A stretch of DNA of 64,000 bases from SAR92 clade bacterium H455 (GTDB taxonomy: Bacteria > Pseudomonadota > Gammaproteobacteria > Pseudomonadales > Porticoccaceae). The notes below the pieces were generated by a model. That model did not search any database, had not been told where the DNA came from, and worked only from the letters and a program-made list of their open reading frames with translations. This document shows positions 1-13,443 of this stretch, in pieces (position 1 is the first letter of the stretch; the number at the start of each line of letters is the position of its first letter). The stretch is taken from NCBI GenBank assembly GCA_024802545.1, contig CP103416.1, positions 186,001 to 250,000 on the forward strand. Reading direction: 5' to 3'. Position numbers and translations under genes: made by a program.

Positions 1-1868
1 GGGGCCCACCGCTCAAGGTTGCCTTCGATGCCGATGGCCAGCCAACCAAGGCTGCCGAGGCCTTTGCCAGAAAGAATGGTCTCGCAGTCGAGTCGCTGGC
101 TAAACTAGTGGAAAACGACGGCCAGCAGGATAAGCTCTGTGTTCGTCAAAGCATTTCCGGTAGCAATACAGAAACCCTCCTGGGTGACATTATTAATCAA
201 TCTCTCACTGCCCTACCGGTGCCAAAGCCGATGCGTTGGGGCCGCAGCCGACAGGAATTTGTTCGGCCGGTTCAGTGGGCTGTTGTGCTGTTTGGCGCTG
301 ATACAGTTGCCATAGATATTCTCGGTGTGACCAGCGGCAACCTTAGCCGCGGCCACCGTTTTCACAGCAGTGGTGATATTGAAATCACCTCACCTAGGAT
401 TTATCGCGACGCGCTTTATGATGCCTTTGTGATGGTGGACTTTGATCAGCGCCGTGAGTTGATTCGCCAAGGTGTTATGGCTGAGGCTGAGAAGGCTAAT
501 GGTCAAGCGGTGATCGACGAGGACTTGCTCGAGGAAGTAACCTCGCTAAATGAATGGCCCGTGCCATTAATGGGCCGCTTTGAAGAGCACTTTTTAGAGG
601 TTCCTGCAGAGGCTCTGGTTTCGTCAATGGCACAGCACCAGAAATATTTTCATGTGGTGGATACCAACAATCAGCTTATGCCACTATTTATTACTGTTGC
701 TAATATTGCCAGCTCCGATCCACAGCAGGTTATTAGCGGCAATGAGCGAGTCATTCGTCCACGCCTTGCCGATGCGGCGTTTTTCTATAGTACTGATTTA
801 AAAACCACCCTTGAGGCTCGGCGCGAGTCGCTACGCAAGATTGTCTTCCAATCCAAGCTTGGTACTGTCTATGACAAGACAGCCCGGGTTAGCGAACTGG
901 CGAAGACCTTAGCACCTTTTGTCGGCGCCGATGTGACTGCTGCGGGCCGCGCTGGAGAGCTGTGCAAGTCTGACCTAGCGACCGAAATGGTTGGCGAATT
1001 TGATGATCTGCAAGGTGTTATGGGGCGTTATTACGCACTCAATGACGGCGAAGATCAGGCCGTTGCCGAGGCCCTATTAGAGCAATATTTGCCGCGCTTT
1101 GCCGGCGACGCTATTCCAGCCAGCACTACTGGCGCCGCTCTGGCTCTGGCTGACCGTCTGGATACGCTTGTTGGAATTTTTGCTATTGGGCAACAGCCCT
1201 CAGGCTCAAGGGATCCCTTTGCCTTAAGACGTGCCAGCCTCGGCATCTTACGGATTATTATTGAGCGCAATATAGATATAGACCTGAAAGTCGCAATCGC
1301 AGGGGCGGCGCAACAGTTAGCCCTCACTGAGGCGTCAGATGATTGCCAAGAGCAAGTACTTACTTACATCATTGATCGCTTAAAAGCTTGGTATCGTGAC
1401 GAGAGTATCACCCCTGAAGTTTTCGCTTCCGTGGCGTCTATGGGACTATCCAATCCTTTAGATATGGATGCACGAGTTAAGGCCGTGGATCAATTTTCCC
1501 GCGCAACTGAAGCGGTGGCCCTAGCTTCCGCGAATAAGCGTGTATTGAATATTTTAGTCAAACAGGGCGAGGCCAACGTTGCGGAGAAGGTTGATCCAAC
1601 TCTATTTGAAGACCCGGCAGAGACTCAGCTGGCAGCAGATATTGAGCGTTTAAGTCTGCTGATTGCACCTCTGGTAGAAGAGCGTAACTATATGGGCGTG
1701 CTCGCCGCTCTGGCAACATTGCGCGAGCCAGTAGATAACTTTTTCGATGCAGTATTAGTGATGGCGGATAACCTTGAGCTGAGAGCCAACCGATTGGCCC
1801 TGCTGCATAGTCTGCGCCAATTGTTTTTAAATGTTGCCGATATTTCACATCTGGTAGTCGGCAAGTAA
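1..1868 (+). CDS. glyS: Glycyl-tRNA synthetase beta subunit (5' end outside window)
   Basis: This is the beta subunit of the tetrameric (alpha2beta2) bacterial glycyl-tRNA synthetase, which charges tRNA-Gly in the cytoplasm. The frame is open from base 3 and reads GPPLKVAFDADGQPTKAAEA, a typical N-terminal GlyS block, so the true start lies upstream. The GTG at 108 is an internal valine, not a start. The C-terminal part (RANRLALLHSLRQLFLNVAD) is the conserved GlyS/anticodon-binding tail. About 621 codons are visible of a protein usually near 690 residues. glyQ is expected just upstream. Pseudomonas has gmhB between glyS and plsC; here only 66 bp separate the two genes. Identification is firm. 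Confidence 0.96.
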   Translation, partial: GPPLKVAFDADGQPTKAAEAFARKNGLAVESLAKLVENDGQQDKLCVRQSISGSNTETLLGDIINQSLTALPVPKPMRWGRSRQEFVRPVQWAVVLFGADTVAIDILGVTSGNLSRGHRFHSSGDIEITSPRIYRDALYDAFVMVDFDQRRELIRQGVMAEAEKANGQAVIDEDLLEEVTSLNEWPVPLMGRFEEHFLEVPAEALVSSMAQHQKYFHVVDTNNQLMPLFITVANIASSDPQQVISGNERVIRPRLADAAFFYSTDLKTTLEARRESLRKIVFQSKLGTVYDKTARVSELAKTLAPFVGADVTAAGRAGELCKSDLATEMVGEFDDLQGVMGRYYALNDGEDQAVAEALLEQYLPRFAGDAIPASTTGAALALADRLDTLVGIFAIGQQPSGSRDPFALRRASLGILRIIIERNIDIDLKVAIAGAAQQLALTEASDDCQEQVLTYIIDRLKAWYRDESITPEVFASVASMGLSNPLDMDARVKAVDQFSRATEAVALASANKRVLNILVKQGEANVAEKVDPTLFEDPAETQLAADIERLSLLIAPLVEERNYMGVLAALATLREPVDNFFDAVLVMADNLELRANRLALLHSLRQLFLNVADISHLVVGK

Positions 1869-1934
1869 AACTTCACGGGCACTAATTAATAGCAGTGGTA
1901 AAGCTATAACGAGAGTCAGCAGCGGGGAACGCTA

Positions 1935-2657
1935 ATGGGCAGTATCAATGGAATGGTTAAAATTTGGCAGGGAGTAAGAGCCTTTGTGTTTTATATTGGG
2001 CTAGTGGTGTTGGTGCTACTGATGCTGCTGGCGCTTTGTCTAGTAGGGTTTTTGCCGTTTCGTTACCGTCAACTCTGTGTCACCTCTGGCAATAGAGTGA
2101 TAATGCTTTGGCTGCGCCTCACCTGTGGAGTCAAGATACGGGTCCGTGGCCTAGACAATATTCCAACCAAGGCCTGTGTAGTCCTGAGTAATCACCAAAG
2201 TACCTGGGAAACGTTCTTTCTTCAAAATCTGTTTGTTCCGGCCAGTGTAATTCTTAAGCGTGAGCTTCTGTGGATCCCGTTCTTCGGATGGGGACTCTAT
2301 TTTATGCGCGCCATTGCCATCAAACGATCCAATCCTGCCGGTGCGATTCGCCAGGTTTTAAAGCAGGGCAAGCAACGCTTAGCCCAGGGTATTAATGTAG
2401 TTATTTTTCCTGAGGGGACGCGTGTTCGCACCCCAGAATTGGGTAACTTTATGACCAGCGGTGCGGCTTTGGCCAAGAGCGCTGGGGTACAGCTGCTGCC
2501 GGTACGTCACGACGCAGGACATTGCTGGCCAGCAGCCAGCTGGCTGAAAACGCCTGGAACCATCAATTTAGTGATAGGCCCGCCTATAGATACGGCCCAG
2601 GGAACCCCTCGCGAGCTAACCGAGACAGCTCGCCAGTGGATAGACAGCGCCCTGTAA
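1935..2657 (+). CDS. plsC: 1-acyl-sn-glycerol-3-phosphate acyltransferase (PlsC family)
   Basis: A membrane-bound lysophosphatidate acyltransferase family protein of 240 residues, predicted to transfer an acyl chain to a lysophospholipid in the inner membrane. Residues about 12-38 form a hydrophobic anchor. The catalytic block reads NHQSTWETFF, an HX4E form of the usual HX4D motif, and the substrate-binding block is IFPEGTR. Upstream GGGGAA lies at a good distance from the ATG. It follows glyS directly and is followed by a strong hairpin terminator facing gyrB. From memory, the equivalent Pseudomonas gene beside gyrB has the same HQSTWE form, so the Glu is probably a subfamily trait. The acyl substrate cannot be told from sequence. 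Confidence 0.9.
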   Translation: MGSINGMVKIWQGVRAFVFYIGLVVLVLLMLLALCLVGFLPFRYRQLCVTSGNRVIMLWLRLTCGVKIRVRGLDNIPTKACVVLSNHQSTWETFFLQNLFVPASVILKRELLWIPFFGWGLYFMRAIAIKRSNPAGAIRQVLKQGKQRLAQGINVVIFPEGTRVRTPELGNFMTSGAALAKSAGVQLLPVRHDAGHCWPAASWLKTPGTINLVIGPPIDTAQGTPRELTETARQWIDSAL

Positions 2658-2688
2658 CAGGGTGCCAACTAACCACCGCCGACAAACA

Positions 2689-2721
2689 AAAACGCCGCCC
2701 TAGAACACTGGGCGGCGTTTT
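2689..2721. terminator. Bidirectional rho-independent terminator between plsC and gyrB
   Basis: Perfect 12-bp inverted repeat AAAACGCCGCCC / GGGCGGCGTTTT with a 9-base loop. It carries A's on the left and T's on the right, so it can end transcripts arriving from both convergent genes. Confidence 0.9.
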
Positions 2722-2783
2722 ATATTACAGCTTTATCTTGCGTGACTTTAACCTTAGCCACCAACCTGACGCATAAACCCAGG

Positions 2784-6307
<3,524 letters not shown>

Positions 6308-6352
6308 TAGTTAGCAGCGCCGGCTACTATAGAGAAGTAAACCAACGCCTCT

Positions 6353-7453
6353 CTACAGTCGCATAGGCATAACAACGTAGACAGCAGATCCGTCAGCAGC
6401 ATCTTCCACTAGGGCACTGCTACTGGAATCAGATAGGGTCAGTCGAACGGCATCCCCTTTTAAGACATTGAGCACGTCGAGCAAATAACTGACGTTGAAA
6501 CCAATCTCTAACTCATCACCGGCGTAATCAACCCCAACTTCCTCTTCAGCCTCTTCCTGCTCTGGATTATTGGCAACCATTTTGATTGCGCCGCTAGACA
6601 GCAGAATCCGCACTCCACGGTACTTCTCGTTGGAGAGAATCGCTGTACGACCAAAGGCTTGCTTAAGCTCAGCGCGATTGCCCTCGACCAGCTTGTCGCC
6701 ACCTTTGGGCAACACCCGATCATAGTCCGGATAAGCGCCATCAACTAACTTAGAGGTAAAACAGTAATCACTGCCATCTACTCGAATATGATTTGAACCC
6801 ATAGCAACCCGCACAGCACCCTCATCAGCGACTAAGCGAGATAGCTCAATAACACCTTTGCGCGGCAGTATCGCCTTAATTAACTCAGCAGCCTCAGTAT
6901 TGCACTCAGCATCGCAGAGCGCCATGCGATGGCCGTCTGTGGCAACCGCGCGGAGCTTGTTAGCGCTCACTTCCCACAACATACCGTTGAGGTAATAGCG
7001 CACATCTTGCTGAGCCATAGCAAAAGAGGTGGCGTCGATAAGATTCTTTAAAATGACACCATCTATATCAAACTGAATGTTGTTTTCACCGTTATCCACA
7101 GAGGGGAATTCGTTGGCCGGTAACGTTGCCAGAGTGAAACGACTGCGCCCACTAACCACCTGAGCCTTGCCGTCACTACTGAAAAACTTGATATTCGCGC
7201 CTTCAGGCAGCGAACGGCAAATATCCAACAACTTACGCGCCGAAACAGTGACCTCCCCCGCCTCATCTGCACTAACAACATCAGTATGACCAATAATCTC
7301 AACCTCCAGATCAGTGCCGGTTACTGCTAAGCGCGAGCCATCCAAGGTCAACAAAACATTCGACAGAATAGGCAGCGTCTGGCGTCTCTCTACAACACCG
7401 ACAACTAGCTGCAAGGGTTTAAGCAAAGCTTCACGGGAAAGGCTAAATTTCAT
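6353..7453 (-). CDS. dnaN: DNA polymerase III beta sliding clamp
   Basis: Ring-shaped dimeric processivity clamp for DNA polymerase III and other polymerases. It has 366 residues, exactly the E. coli length, and starts MKFSLSREALLKPLQ. Three clamp domains are expected at about 1-120, 121-245 and 246-366. The C-terminus VYVVMPMRL contains the conserved MPMRL that lines the client-binding pocket. The gene lies 110 bp downstream of dnaA on the same strand and is probably co-transcribed with it. Confidence 0.98.
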   Translation of the reverse strand: MKFSLSREALLKPLQLVVGVVERRQTLPILSNVLLTLDGSRLAVTGTDLEVEIIGHTDVVSADEAGEVTVSARKLLDICRSLPEGANIKFFSSDGKAQVVSGRSRFTLATLPANEFPSVDNGENNIQFDIDGVILKNLIDATSFAMAQQDVRYYLNGMLWEVSANKLRAVATDGHRMALCDAECNTEAAELIKAILPRKGVIELSRLVADEGAVRVAMGSNHIRVDGSDYCFTSKLVDGAYPDYDRVLPKGGDKLVEGNRAELKQAFGRTAILSNEKYRGVRILLSSGAIKMVANNPEQEEAEEEVGVDYAGDELEIGFNVSYLLDVLNVLKGDAVRLTLSDSSSSALVEDAADGSAVYVVMPMRL

Positions 7454-7563
7454 GGTATCGATTAATCTCCAGCACTATTTACGATGTCTGATAAAAGACT
7501 ATTAAAAGTCTGTTACATGTCTATTTAATAAATTTACCTACAAGCATTAACTTTGCGGGCTTC

Positions 7564-9045
7564 TTAATTTGAAAGCGTGCGATACAGATTCTTTAAATCC
7601 CGCTCCACATCCCGATCTATGCCCTCTAACTCTTTCACCTTACGACAGGCGTGGAGCACTGTAGTGTGGTCTCTACCGCCAAAGGACTCACCAATTTCAG
7701 GCAAGCTATAGTTGGTCAAATCCTTGGCCAATGCCATGGCAATCTGCCGCGGCCGAGCCACTGAGCGGCTGCGGCGCTTGGAGAGCAAATCGGACATTTT
7801 TAGCTTGTAGTAGTCCGCTACGACTCTCTGGATATTGTCTATGGTAACCAGCTTATCCTGCAGCGCCAACAAGTCTTTCAAGGATTCTCGAATTAAATCT
7901 ATGTCTATAACCCGACCACTAAACTGGGCGTGAGCCATAACCCGCTTAAGGGCGCCCTCCAGCTCCCGGACGTTGGAGCGAATACGCTGGGCGATAAAGA
8001 ATGCCGCATCACGGGACAGATCCATACCAGCCTGCTCCGCCTTGTTAATCAAGATCGCAACACGGGTCTCAAGCTCTGGGGGCTCAACAGCAACCGTTAA
8101 TCCCCAACCGAAGCGAGACTTGAGGCGCTCTTCAACGCCGTTGATTTCTTTGGGGTAGCGATCGCAGGTCAGAATCATCTGCTGACCGCGCTCCAGCAGC
8201 GCATTATAGGTGTGGAAGAACTCTTCTTGACTGCGCTCTTTGCCGGCAAAAAACTGAATATCATCGATAAGCAATGCATCCACCGAGCGATAAAACTGCT
8301 TAAACTCATCGATCGCCTTGAGCTGCAACGCCTTGACCATGTCAGCAACAAACCGCTCAGAGTGCAGATAAACAATTTTCGCGTCGGGCTTGCGCATGCG
8401 AAGGGCATTACCCACAGCGTGCATAAGGTGCGTCTTACCCAGACCGACACCACCATAAATAAACAACGGGTTGTAGGAACCACCGGGGTTTTCTGCAACC
8501 TGTTGGGCGGCAGCCAGGGCCAGCTGATTAGACTTCCCCTCAACAAAACTGTCGAAGGTAAAGGCGCTATTAAGATTACTTTTAAGACTGTGCTCGGCGG
8601 CCGATGTAATAATAGCGGGGGCCTGAATACGCTGAATAACTGGGGTTTCCTGAGGCACAAAACCGGATGCTGGTTGCTGCTCGACCATTTGATCAGAGGA
8701 CATTAAGGCAGAACGGGCATCATTAGACCTACCAGGAACATCAGCTTTAAACGTTGGCGCCACTTCTGCCTGGGCCACCACAGCCACAGCGCAATGACCG
8801 GCGTCAAACTGGGCAAACAATTGCTCAATACGAGCCAGGAACTTATTTTGAACCCAATCTTCAATAAACCGATTGGGAGCAATCAACTGAACTCTCTGAG
8901 ATATTCCTGCGTCATCAGGGTCGCCACCAAACAACTGTGCCCGCAGAGGTCTAATCCAGGTATTAAACTGTTGAGCTGGCAATTCATCACTCAGCTGCTT
9001 GGTGCACCCAGCCCAAACTACTTCGAGCGCATTTGCATCGATCAA
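7564..9045 (-). CDS. dnaA: Chromosomal replication initiator DnaA
   Basis: AAA+ initiator that binds DnaA boxes, melts oriC and loads DnaB. I choose the TTG at 9045 (493 residues). It is preceded by TGGTGGTGA, a good ribosome-binding site, and places the family N-terminal block [15 protein letters not shown] close to the start. No ATG or GTG start exists in frame. The frame stays open to a TTG at 9189, but those extra residues do not resemble DnaA. Domains: I about 1-85; a variable linker to about 155; AAA+ III with Walker [10 protein letters not shown] near 198 and Walker [10 protein letters not shown]; domain IV with the signature [14 protein letters not shown]. Start-codon certainty is moderate and gene identity is firm. 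Confidence 0.95.
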   Translation of the reverse strand: MIDANALEVVWAGCTKQLSDELPAQQFNTWIRPLRAQLFGGDPDDAGISQRVQLIAPNRFIEDWVQNKFLARIEQLFAQFDAGHCAVAVVAQAEVAPTFKADVPGRSNDARSALMSSDQMVEQQPASGFVPQETPVIQRIQAPAIITSAAEHSLKSNLNSAFTFDSFVEGKSNQLALAAAQQVAENPGGSYNPLFIYGGVGLGKTHLMHAVGNALRMRKPDAKIVYLHSERFVADMVKALQLKAIDEFKQFYRSVDALLIDDIQFFAGKERSQEEFFHTYNALLERGQQMILTCDRYPKEINGVEERLKSRFGWGLTVAVEPPELETRVAILINKAEQAGMDLSRDAAFFIAQRIRSNVRELEGALKRVMAHAQFSGRVIDIDLIRESLKDLLALQDKLVTIDNIQRVVADYYKLKMSDLLSKRRSRSVARPRQIAMALAKDLTNYSLPEIGESFGGRDHTTVLHACRKVKELEGIDRDVERDLKNLYRTLSN

Positions 9046-9324
9046 CTGATCACCACCAGCCAAGCTCAGCGCGCCATGCCCTGGAATCGAATTTAAGCCA
9101 ACTATTTTTACTTCTTGATTCAAGTGGAACCCCAAAATTACTGCAGAGTAATCTGACAACAGCGCCTTAATATATCCAGACCACTGCAATCAACAACTAA
9201 CCAATTCGCTTGCCGCTTGCCGTCAACGAATCCAAATTTTTTAATTTTTATACCCAGGCCTACAGCACAAACGGACTTGTTTAGACCTCGTTTTTTAACA
9301 GCCCTGAATTCTATACGCCTAAAT

Positions 9325-9480
9325 TTAATTTATCCACACTGAAAAAATGCGACAATTCTCACAATAAAACATTAATACTATATTTTTCAATTACTTATAT
9401 AATATCAAACTTATTTTTATTCACAGAGAATCAACTATATTCTGGTTAATATTTAACCAACATCTGTGGATAACCTGTAT
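9325..9480. other. Candidate origin / dnaA control region A (DnaA-box cluster)
   Basis: AT-rich segment between dnaA and mnmE. It holds two perfect DnaA boxes, TTATCCACA at 9330-9338 (+) and its complement at 9465-9473 (-), plus TTATTCACA at 9417-9425 (+). Between them is a very AT-rich stretch (9362-9420) suited to unwinding, and an inverted repeat GGTTAA/TTAACC at 9444-9458. It may be oriC, part of a split oriC, or dnaA autoregulation sites. The rest of the gap (9046-9324) contains the dnaA leader and no other feature I can support. Confidence 0.65.
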
Positions 9481-9553
9481 ACAACCAGTATAGAACCAGT
9501 GTGTAAGGCCCCACGCCCCGATCAATTAAGAATTTACCTAGACTCGGAAATCG

Positions 9554-9589
9554 GGAAGGTGACTGAAGCGAAGAAACAAGTCACTTTCC
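9554..9589 (-). terminator. Hairpin at the 3' end of mnmE (weak terminator candidate)
   Basis: Eleven-bp inverted repeat (GGAAGGTGACT / AGTCACTTTCC, one wobble pair) overlapping the mnmE stop codon. There is no T-run on the minus strand, so intrinsic termination would be weak. It could serve as a transcript-end hairpin that limits reading into the origin region and dnaA. Confidence 0.35.
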
Positions 9590-10945
9590 AATACAAAACG
9601 ACGAAAATATATGTCCGAGCAGGTCATCTGAGGTGAATACCCCAGTAATTTCGGAGAGCTGGGCTTGCGCTAAGCGAAGATCTTCAGCGAGCAACTCTCC
9701 GGCTCCATTGCCGCTCAACTGCCCCTGGCCGATGATCACTAGCTCCAAGGCCTTTTCTAGGGCTGCTAGATGACGGCGACGGGCAGAAAACACCCCCTCG
9801 CTACGCTCGTCGAAACCCATACTCGACTGCAAAAAAGCCACTAGTTGATCTATGCCCGTTTTATGCTTCGCAGAGATCGCGAAGCTGTTCGATTGCTCAG
9901 TCAACCTTCCTGCGCGGTGACCAGACTCATCAATCTTATTTAACACCAGGATTATAGGTTGCTTGGCATCACCAAAACGGGCGAAGTACTCAGGCCAGAT
10001 GGCCGTTAGGTCTGGGTTATCCGACTCGTTCGCATCAACCAAAAATAACAATTGATCGGCTTGCTCAATCTCTAACCAAGCACGCCTAATACCCTCAAGC
10101 TCAACCTCATCATCACTTTCCCGCAAGCCGGCAGTATCAACTATATGCAGCGGCATGCCGTCTAGGGTAATGGTTTCACGAAGAACATCGCGGGTGGTAC
10201 CGGCCTTAGGGGTAACAATCGCAGCATCGCGACCGGCAAGAGCATTTAACAGACTTGACTTACCAGCATTGGGCTTTCCTGCCAAGACTACTGTCATGCC
10301 ATCACGAAGCAGCGAGCCCTGCTGCGCCTTACTCAGGGTGTCCTTGAGATCCCCCATCAACTGTTGCAGATTTTCAGAGAGGCGCTCATCGGCGAGAAAG
10401 TCGATCTCTTCTTCAGGGAAATCAATTGCCGCCTCGACGTAGAGACGAATACCAATCAGGCGATCAACAAGGTCGTTCACCAGCTGTGAAAAGTCTCCCT
10501 GCAATGAGCGCACTGCACAGCGTGCCGCCTGAATAGACGTCGCATCGATCAAATCGGCAATGGCCTCAGCCTGAGCTAGATCCAGCTTATCATTGAGAAA
10601 AGCTCGCTCGCTAAACTCTCCTGGTCTGGCAGGTCTGGCGCCCAGCTGCACGCAGCGCTGTACCAGCGCATCCAAAATTACCGGACCGCCATGGCCCTGC
10701 AATTCAAGAACATGCTCGCCTGTAAAGGACGCTGGTGCGGGAAAATAGATCGCCACCCCTTCATCGATCACTTCGCCATCAGCACCAATAAACGATGCGA
10801 AGGTTGCCTGTCGCGGCAATAGTACCTTTCCGATTATGGCGCTGGTGAACCCCTGTATATCCGGCCCAGATACCCGCACAATCCCCACGCCACCTCGGCC
10901 TGGCGCTGTCGCTATGGCGACAATGCTATCTAAACTGTTTTGCAC
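9581..10945 (-). CDS. mnmE: tRNA modification GTPase MnmE (TrmE)
   Basis: Partner of MnmG in forming 5-carboxymethylaminomethyl-uridine at the wobble position of several tRNAs. It has 454 residues. The N-terminal formyl-THF-binding domain begins [20 protein letters not shown]. The G domain shows G1 [13 protein letters not shown]3 DTAG and G4 NKID. The C-terminus is the conserved FCIGK, whose Cys is catalytic. It is the distal gene of the rpmH-rnpA-yidD-yidC block and is separated from yidC by a terminator-like hairpin. In Pseudomonas mnmE reads toward mnmG; here it points toward dnaA. Confidence 0.97.
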   Translation of the reverse strand: MQNSLDSIVAIATAPGRGGVGIVRVSGPDIQGFTSAIIGKVLLPRQATFASFIGADGEVIDEGVAIYFPAPASFTGEHVLELQGHGGPVILDALVQRCVQLGARPARPGEFSERAFLNDKLDLAQAEAIADLIDATSIQAARCAVRSLQGDFSQLVNDLVDRLIGIRLYVEAAIDFPEEEIDFLADERLSENLQQLMGDLKDTLSKAQQGSLLRDGMTVVLAGKPNAGKSSLLNALAGRDAAIVTPKAGTTRDVLRETITLDGMPLHIVDTAGLRESDDEVELEGIRRAWLEIEQADQLLFLVDANESDNPDLTAIWPEYFARFGDAKQPIILVLNKIDESGHRAGRLTEQSNSFAISAKHKTGIDQLVAFLQSSMGFDERSEGVFSARRRHLAALEKALELVIIGQGQLSGNGAGELLAEDLRLAQAQLSEITGVFTSDDLLGHIFSSFCIGK

Positions 10946-10984
10946 AAGTGCACCTCAAAAAAAGCCGTAATAAAAAGACCCTGA

Positions 10985-11008
10985 TAAAAAAGGCCCTCGA
11001 AAGGGCCT
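10985..11008 (-). terminator. Rho-independent terminator after yidC (minus strand)
   Basis: On the minus strand, AGGCCCT-TTCG-AGGGCCT is followed by a run of T's (forward strand AAAAAA at about 10985-10990). It lies between yidC and mnmE, so mnmE expression may depend on read-through or its own promoter. Confidence 0.75.
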
Positions 11009-11067
11009 CTAATTTTATAACTTTGCTGTTTATAACCTAGCCATCAATTAACCAGCATCACAAAAGG

Positions 11068-12768
11068 CTATTTTTTAACCGCTTTACTAGAGGCTGCAGC
11101 AGAGGCACTGGCCAACTGGCGGTTTACATACCACTGTTGAAACATGGATAGCAGGTTGTTAACAGTCCAGTACAGAACCAGTCCCGACGGGAATATCATA
11201 AAGAAGAAGGTGAAGGCGATGGGCATAATTTTCATTACCATAGCCTGCGTGGGATCCGTTGGCATTGGCTGCAGCTTCTGCATCAACAACATACTGGCGC
11301 CCATTATCAGAGGCAGAATAAAGAAGGGATCCTTGGCTGACAAATCATCTATCCAAAAGATCCAAGGGGAGTGGCGAATTTCAACGCTCTCCAAGAGCAC
11401 CCAGTAGAGGGCCAAAAAGACGGGCATCTGCAACAGCATAGGGAAACAACCGCCAGCAGGATTCACCTTCTCTTTCTTATAGAGGCCCATTAACTCCTGA
11501 GACATTTTCTGGCGATCGTCACCATAGGTCTCTTTGAGGCGCTCCATTTTAGGCTGCAGACTGCGCATTTTTGCCATAGACCGCAAGCTGGCCGCTGACA
11601 GTGGGTACAGAAGAATCTTGATGCCAATGGTCAGTATAATAATCGACCAACCCCAGTTGCCAACAACAGAATGGATAAACTTCATCGCCGCAAATATTGG
11701 TTTGGCCAACATCCACAGGAATCCGTAATCCACAGTTAGATCCAGGTACTCGGCAAGTTCTTCGAGTGCAACCTGATCTTTGGGACCGACATAAAACTGA
11801 GCGTTATATTCGCCGTACGCTCCAGGTGCAACCTGAATCTTCTCACCAGTAAACCCCATCAGGTAGACATCTTGACCTGAGAGCTTACGCAGGCTGAAAT
11901 TGTTGTTCTCATCCCGAGGCGGAATCCAAGCACTGACAAAGTAGTGCTGAACCATAGCCACCCAACCACCTTGAATCGCGCTCTTAATAGAGCCATCTTC
12001 TATGTCACCAAAATCATATTTGGCGAAATTCTTATCCGCCTCTCTCAATGCAGCTCCCAAATAGGGCTGTATACCACCACTGGATTCAACCAGAGGCTCA
12101 TGAGAATCGCGCTTAATCTGGCCGTAGAACGTTGCCTCCCAGGGCTCATAGCTGCTGTTGTTAATCAGGTAGCTAACGCCAATAACATAATCAGATCGAC
12201 TAAAAGAGAAGCGCTTGACCAATCTCGTACCATTTTGATTCAGCGTTAGGTCAACATTTAGGGTTGATTGATTTTCGCCGATACTGAATTCACTGGCAGA
12301 AGTGGAGTAGACTCCACGGCCTTCTCTGGTATCAGTACCGTTTTGACCAATCAGACCACTCTGGGCAATATATTCATTTTTCGAAGAGCGAGTTAGCAGG
12401 GTAAAGGGTTCGCCGCCATCTTCAGCCATCTTGGTGAGGTGTTTAAGTAGCTTTACCTGCACTATATCGCCACCCAGCGTGTCGATGGTCACTTCAATTG
12501 TGTCGGTGGTAACAGTTACCAGGCGCGTATCAACTCGCTTCTCAACAACCGCTACAGGGGCTGGATCAAGAGATGGCAGCTCATTGGACAGCTGGGTGGC
12601 CTGCTGTGTTTCGAGAGCCGGTAGCTGAGACGGCTGTGGAATGGTTAATTCTGTCTGTTGCTGTGGGATTTGACTCGCAGCATTGTCTTGAAAATTGCTC
12701 CACTCGATAATGAGCAACCAAGCAACGAAACCAATTGCGGCGATATTTAGACTTTTCTTCCAATCCAT
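11068..12768 (-). CDS. yidC: Membrane protein insertase YidC
   Basis: Inner-membrane insertase that works alone or with SecYEG and is needed, for example, for ATP synthase c subunit insertion. It has 566 residues, within the gammaproteobacterial range. The N-terminal membrane anchor (MDWKKSLNIAAIGFVAWLLI) is followed by a Pro/Gln-rich stretch, a large periplasmic beta domain (about 65-345), and the conserved five-helix core beginning about residue 350. That core includes the cytoplasmic loop GLYKKEKVNPAGGC and PVFLALYWVLLESVE. The gene sits 5 bp downstream of yidD. YidC and the atp operon on opposite sides of the origin is a conserved arrangement. Confidence 0.97.
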   Translation of the reverse strand: MDWKKSLNIAAIGFVAWLLIIEWSNFQDNAASQIPQQQTELTIPQPSQLPALETQQATQLSNELPSLDPAPVAVVEKRVDTRLVTVTTDTIEVTIDTLGGDIVQVKLLKHLTKMAEDGGEPFTLLTRSSKNEYIAQSGLIGQNGTDTREGRGVYSTSASEFSIGENQSTLNVDLTLNQNGTRLVKRFSFSRSDYVIGVSYLINNSSYEPWEATFYGQIKRDSHEPLVESSGGIQPYLGAALREADKNFAKYDFGDIEDGSIKSAIQGGWVAMVQHYFVSAWIPPRDENNNFSLRKLSGQDVYLMGFTGEKIQVAPGAYGEYNAQFYVGPKDQVALEELAEYLDLTVDYGFLWMLAKPIFAAMKFIHSVVGNWGWSIIILTIGIKILLYPLSAASLRSMAKMRSLQPKMERLKETYGDDRQKMSQELMGLYKKEKVNPAGGCFPMLLQMPVFLALYWVLLESVEIRHSPWIFWIDDLSAKDPFFILPLIMGASMLLMQKLQPMPTDPTQAMVMKIMPIAFTFFFMIFPSGLVLYWTVNNLLSMFQQWYVNRQLASASAAASSKAVKK

Positions 12769-12773
12769 TCGAT

Positions 12774-13058
12774 TTATAACTCTGTGTGATTATTGTTAGC
12801 GGAGACTGTTGTATCCGATTTACCAGAATGTTCTACCGGTAGTACCGGATCGTAACCCCCTGAATGGAAAGGCTGGCATTTTACTATTCTCAGCAACGTA
12901 AGATAACCCCCCTTAACTACTCCAAAACGACGGAATGCCTCTTCCGCATAAGTAGAGCAACTGGGGTGAAATCGGCAATTAGACCCTAGTAGCGGACTGA
13001 TGGCATATTGGTAAGCCTTGATGAGCCCTATTATTAATCCAACAGGTATCCTACGCAT
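12774..13058 (-). CDS. yidD: Membrane protein insertion efficiency factor YidD
   Basis: Small (94 residues) membrane-associated protein that assists YidC-dependent insertion. It contains the family core [20 protein letters not shown] (residues about 17-36) and a downstream [12 protein letters not shown]. The start overlaps the end of rnpA by 8 bp and the stop lies 5 bp before yidC, so rnpA, yidD and yidC form a tight unit. The C-terminal 18 residues ([18 protein letters not shown]) are polar and variable, as is usual. Confidence 0.94.
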   Translation of the reverse strand: MRRIPVGLIIGLIKAYQYAISPLLGSNCRFHPSCSTYAEEAFRRFGVVKGGYLTLLRIVKCQPFHSGGYDPVLPVEHSGKSDTTVSANNNHTEL

Positions 13059-13425
13059 CGCGGTTAATCTCTTTATTGAGACGCGCGATTAGTCTACCCC
13101 AAGATTGCTGAGTTAGGGTGGCCAATTCTGTTTTGGAGAGCTTGCCCAGGTCTTTTCGGGCGAGAAATACGAGATCAACTGCTACAGGCAGTTCAGTTAA
13201 ACGAAACGTCTCACGCACTACACGCTTGATTTTATTCCGTGCAACAGCAGTGGCAACGTTTTTTTTACCAATAACTAAGCCCAATCGCGATGTGTCTGTG
13301 CCATTGGGTTCAGAGAGAATAAGGAGATTGGGATGAGCCACCCGAACGCTATTATTATCAAACACCTCCGTATAGTCGGAGGATTTGAGTAAGCGTCGAT
13401 TTTTACCGAAGGCAGCTCCGGGCAT
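13051..13425 (-). CDS. rnpA: Ribonuclease P protein component
   Basis: Basic protein cofactor of RNase P, which processes the 5' ends of tRNA precursors. I take the ATG at 13425 (124 residues). It has AGGG eight bases upstream, and the protein begins [13 protein letters not shown] like known RnpA. A GTG at 13443 directly after the rpmH stop would add six residues. The RNA-binding signature is [15 protein letters not shown], with GLVIGKKNV before it. The gene is co-transcribed with rpmH, as in most bacteria. Confidence 0.94.
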   Translation of the reverse strand: MPGAAFGKNRRLLKSSDYTEVFDNNSVRVAHPNLLILSEPNGTDTSRLGLVIGKKNVATAVARNKIKRVVRETFRLTELPVAVDLVFLARKDLGKLSKTELATLTQQSWGRLIARLNKEINRDA

Positions 13426-13443
13426 AGTAAGCCCTGAAAGCAC

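Noticed and set aside
9116-9131. parS-like sequence TGATTCAAGTGGAACC upstream of dnaA
   Set aside because: Only 12 of 16 bases match on either strand and the palindrome is broken; the true sites lie in recF.
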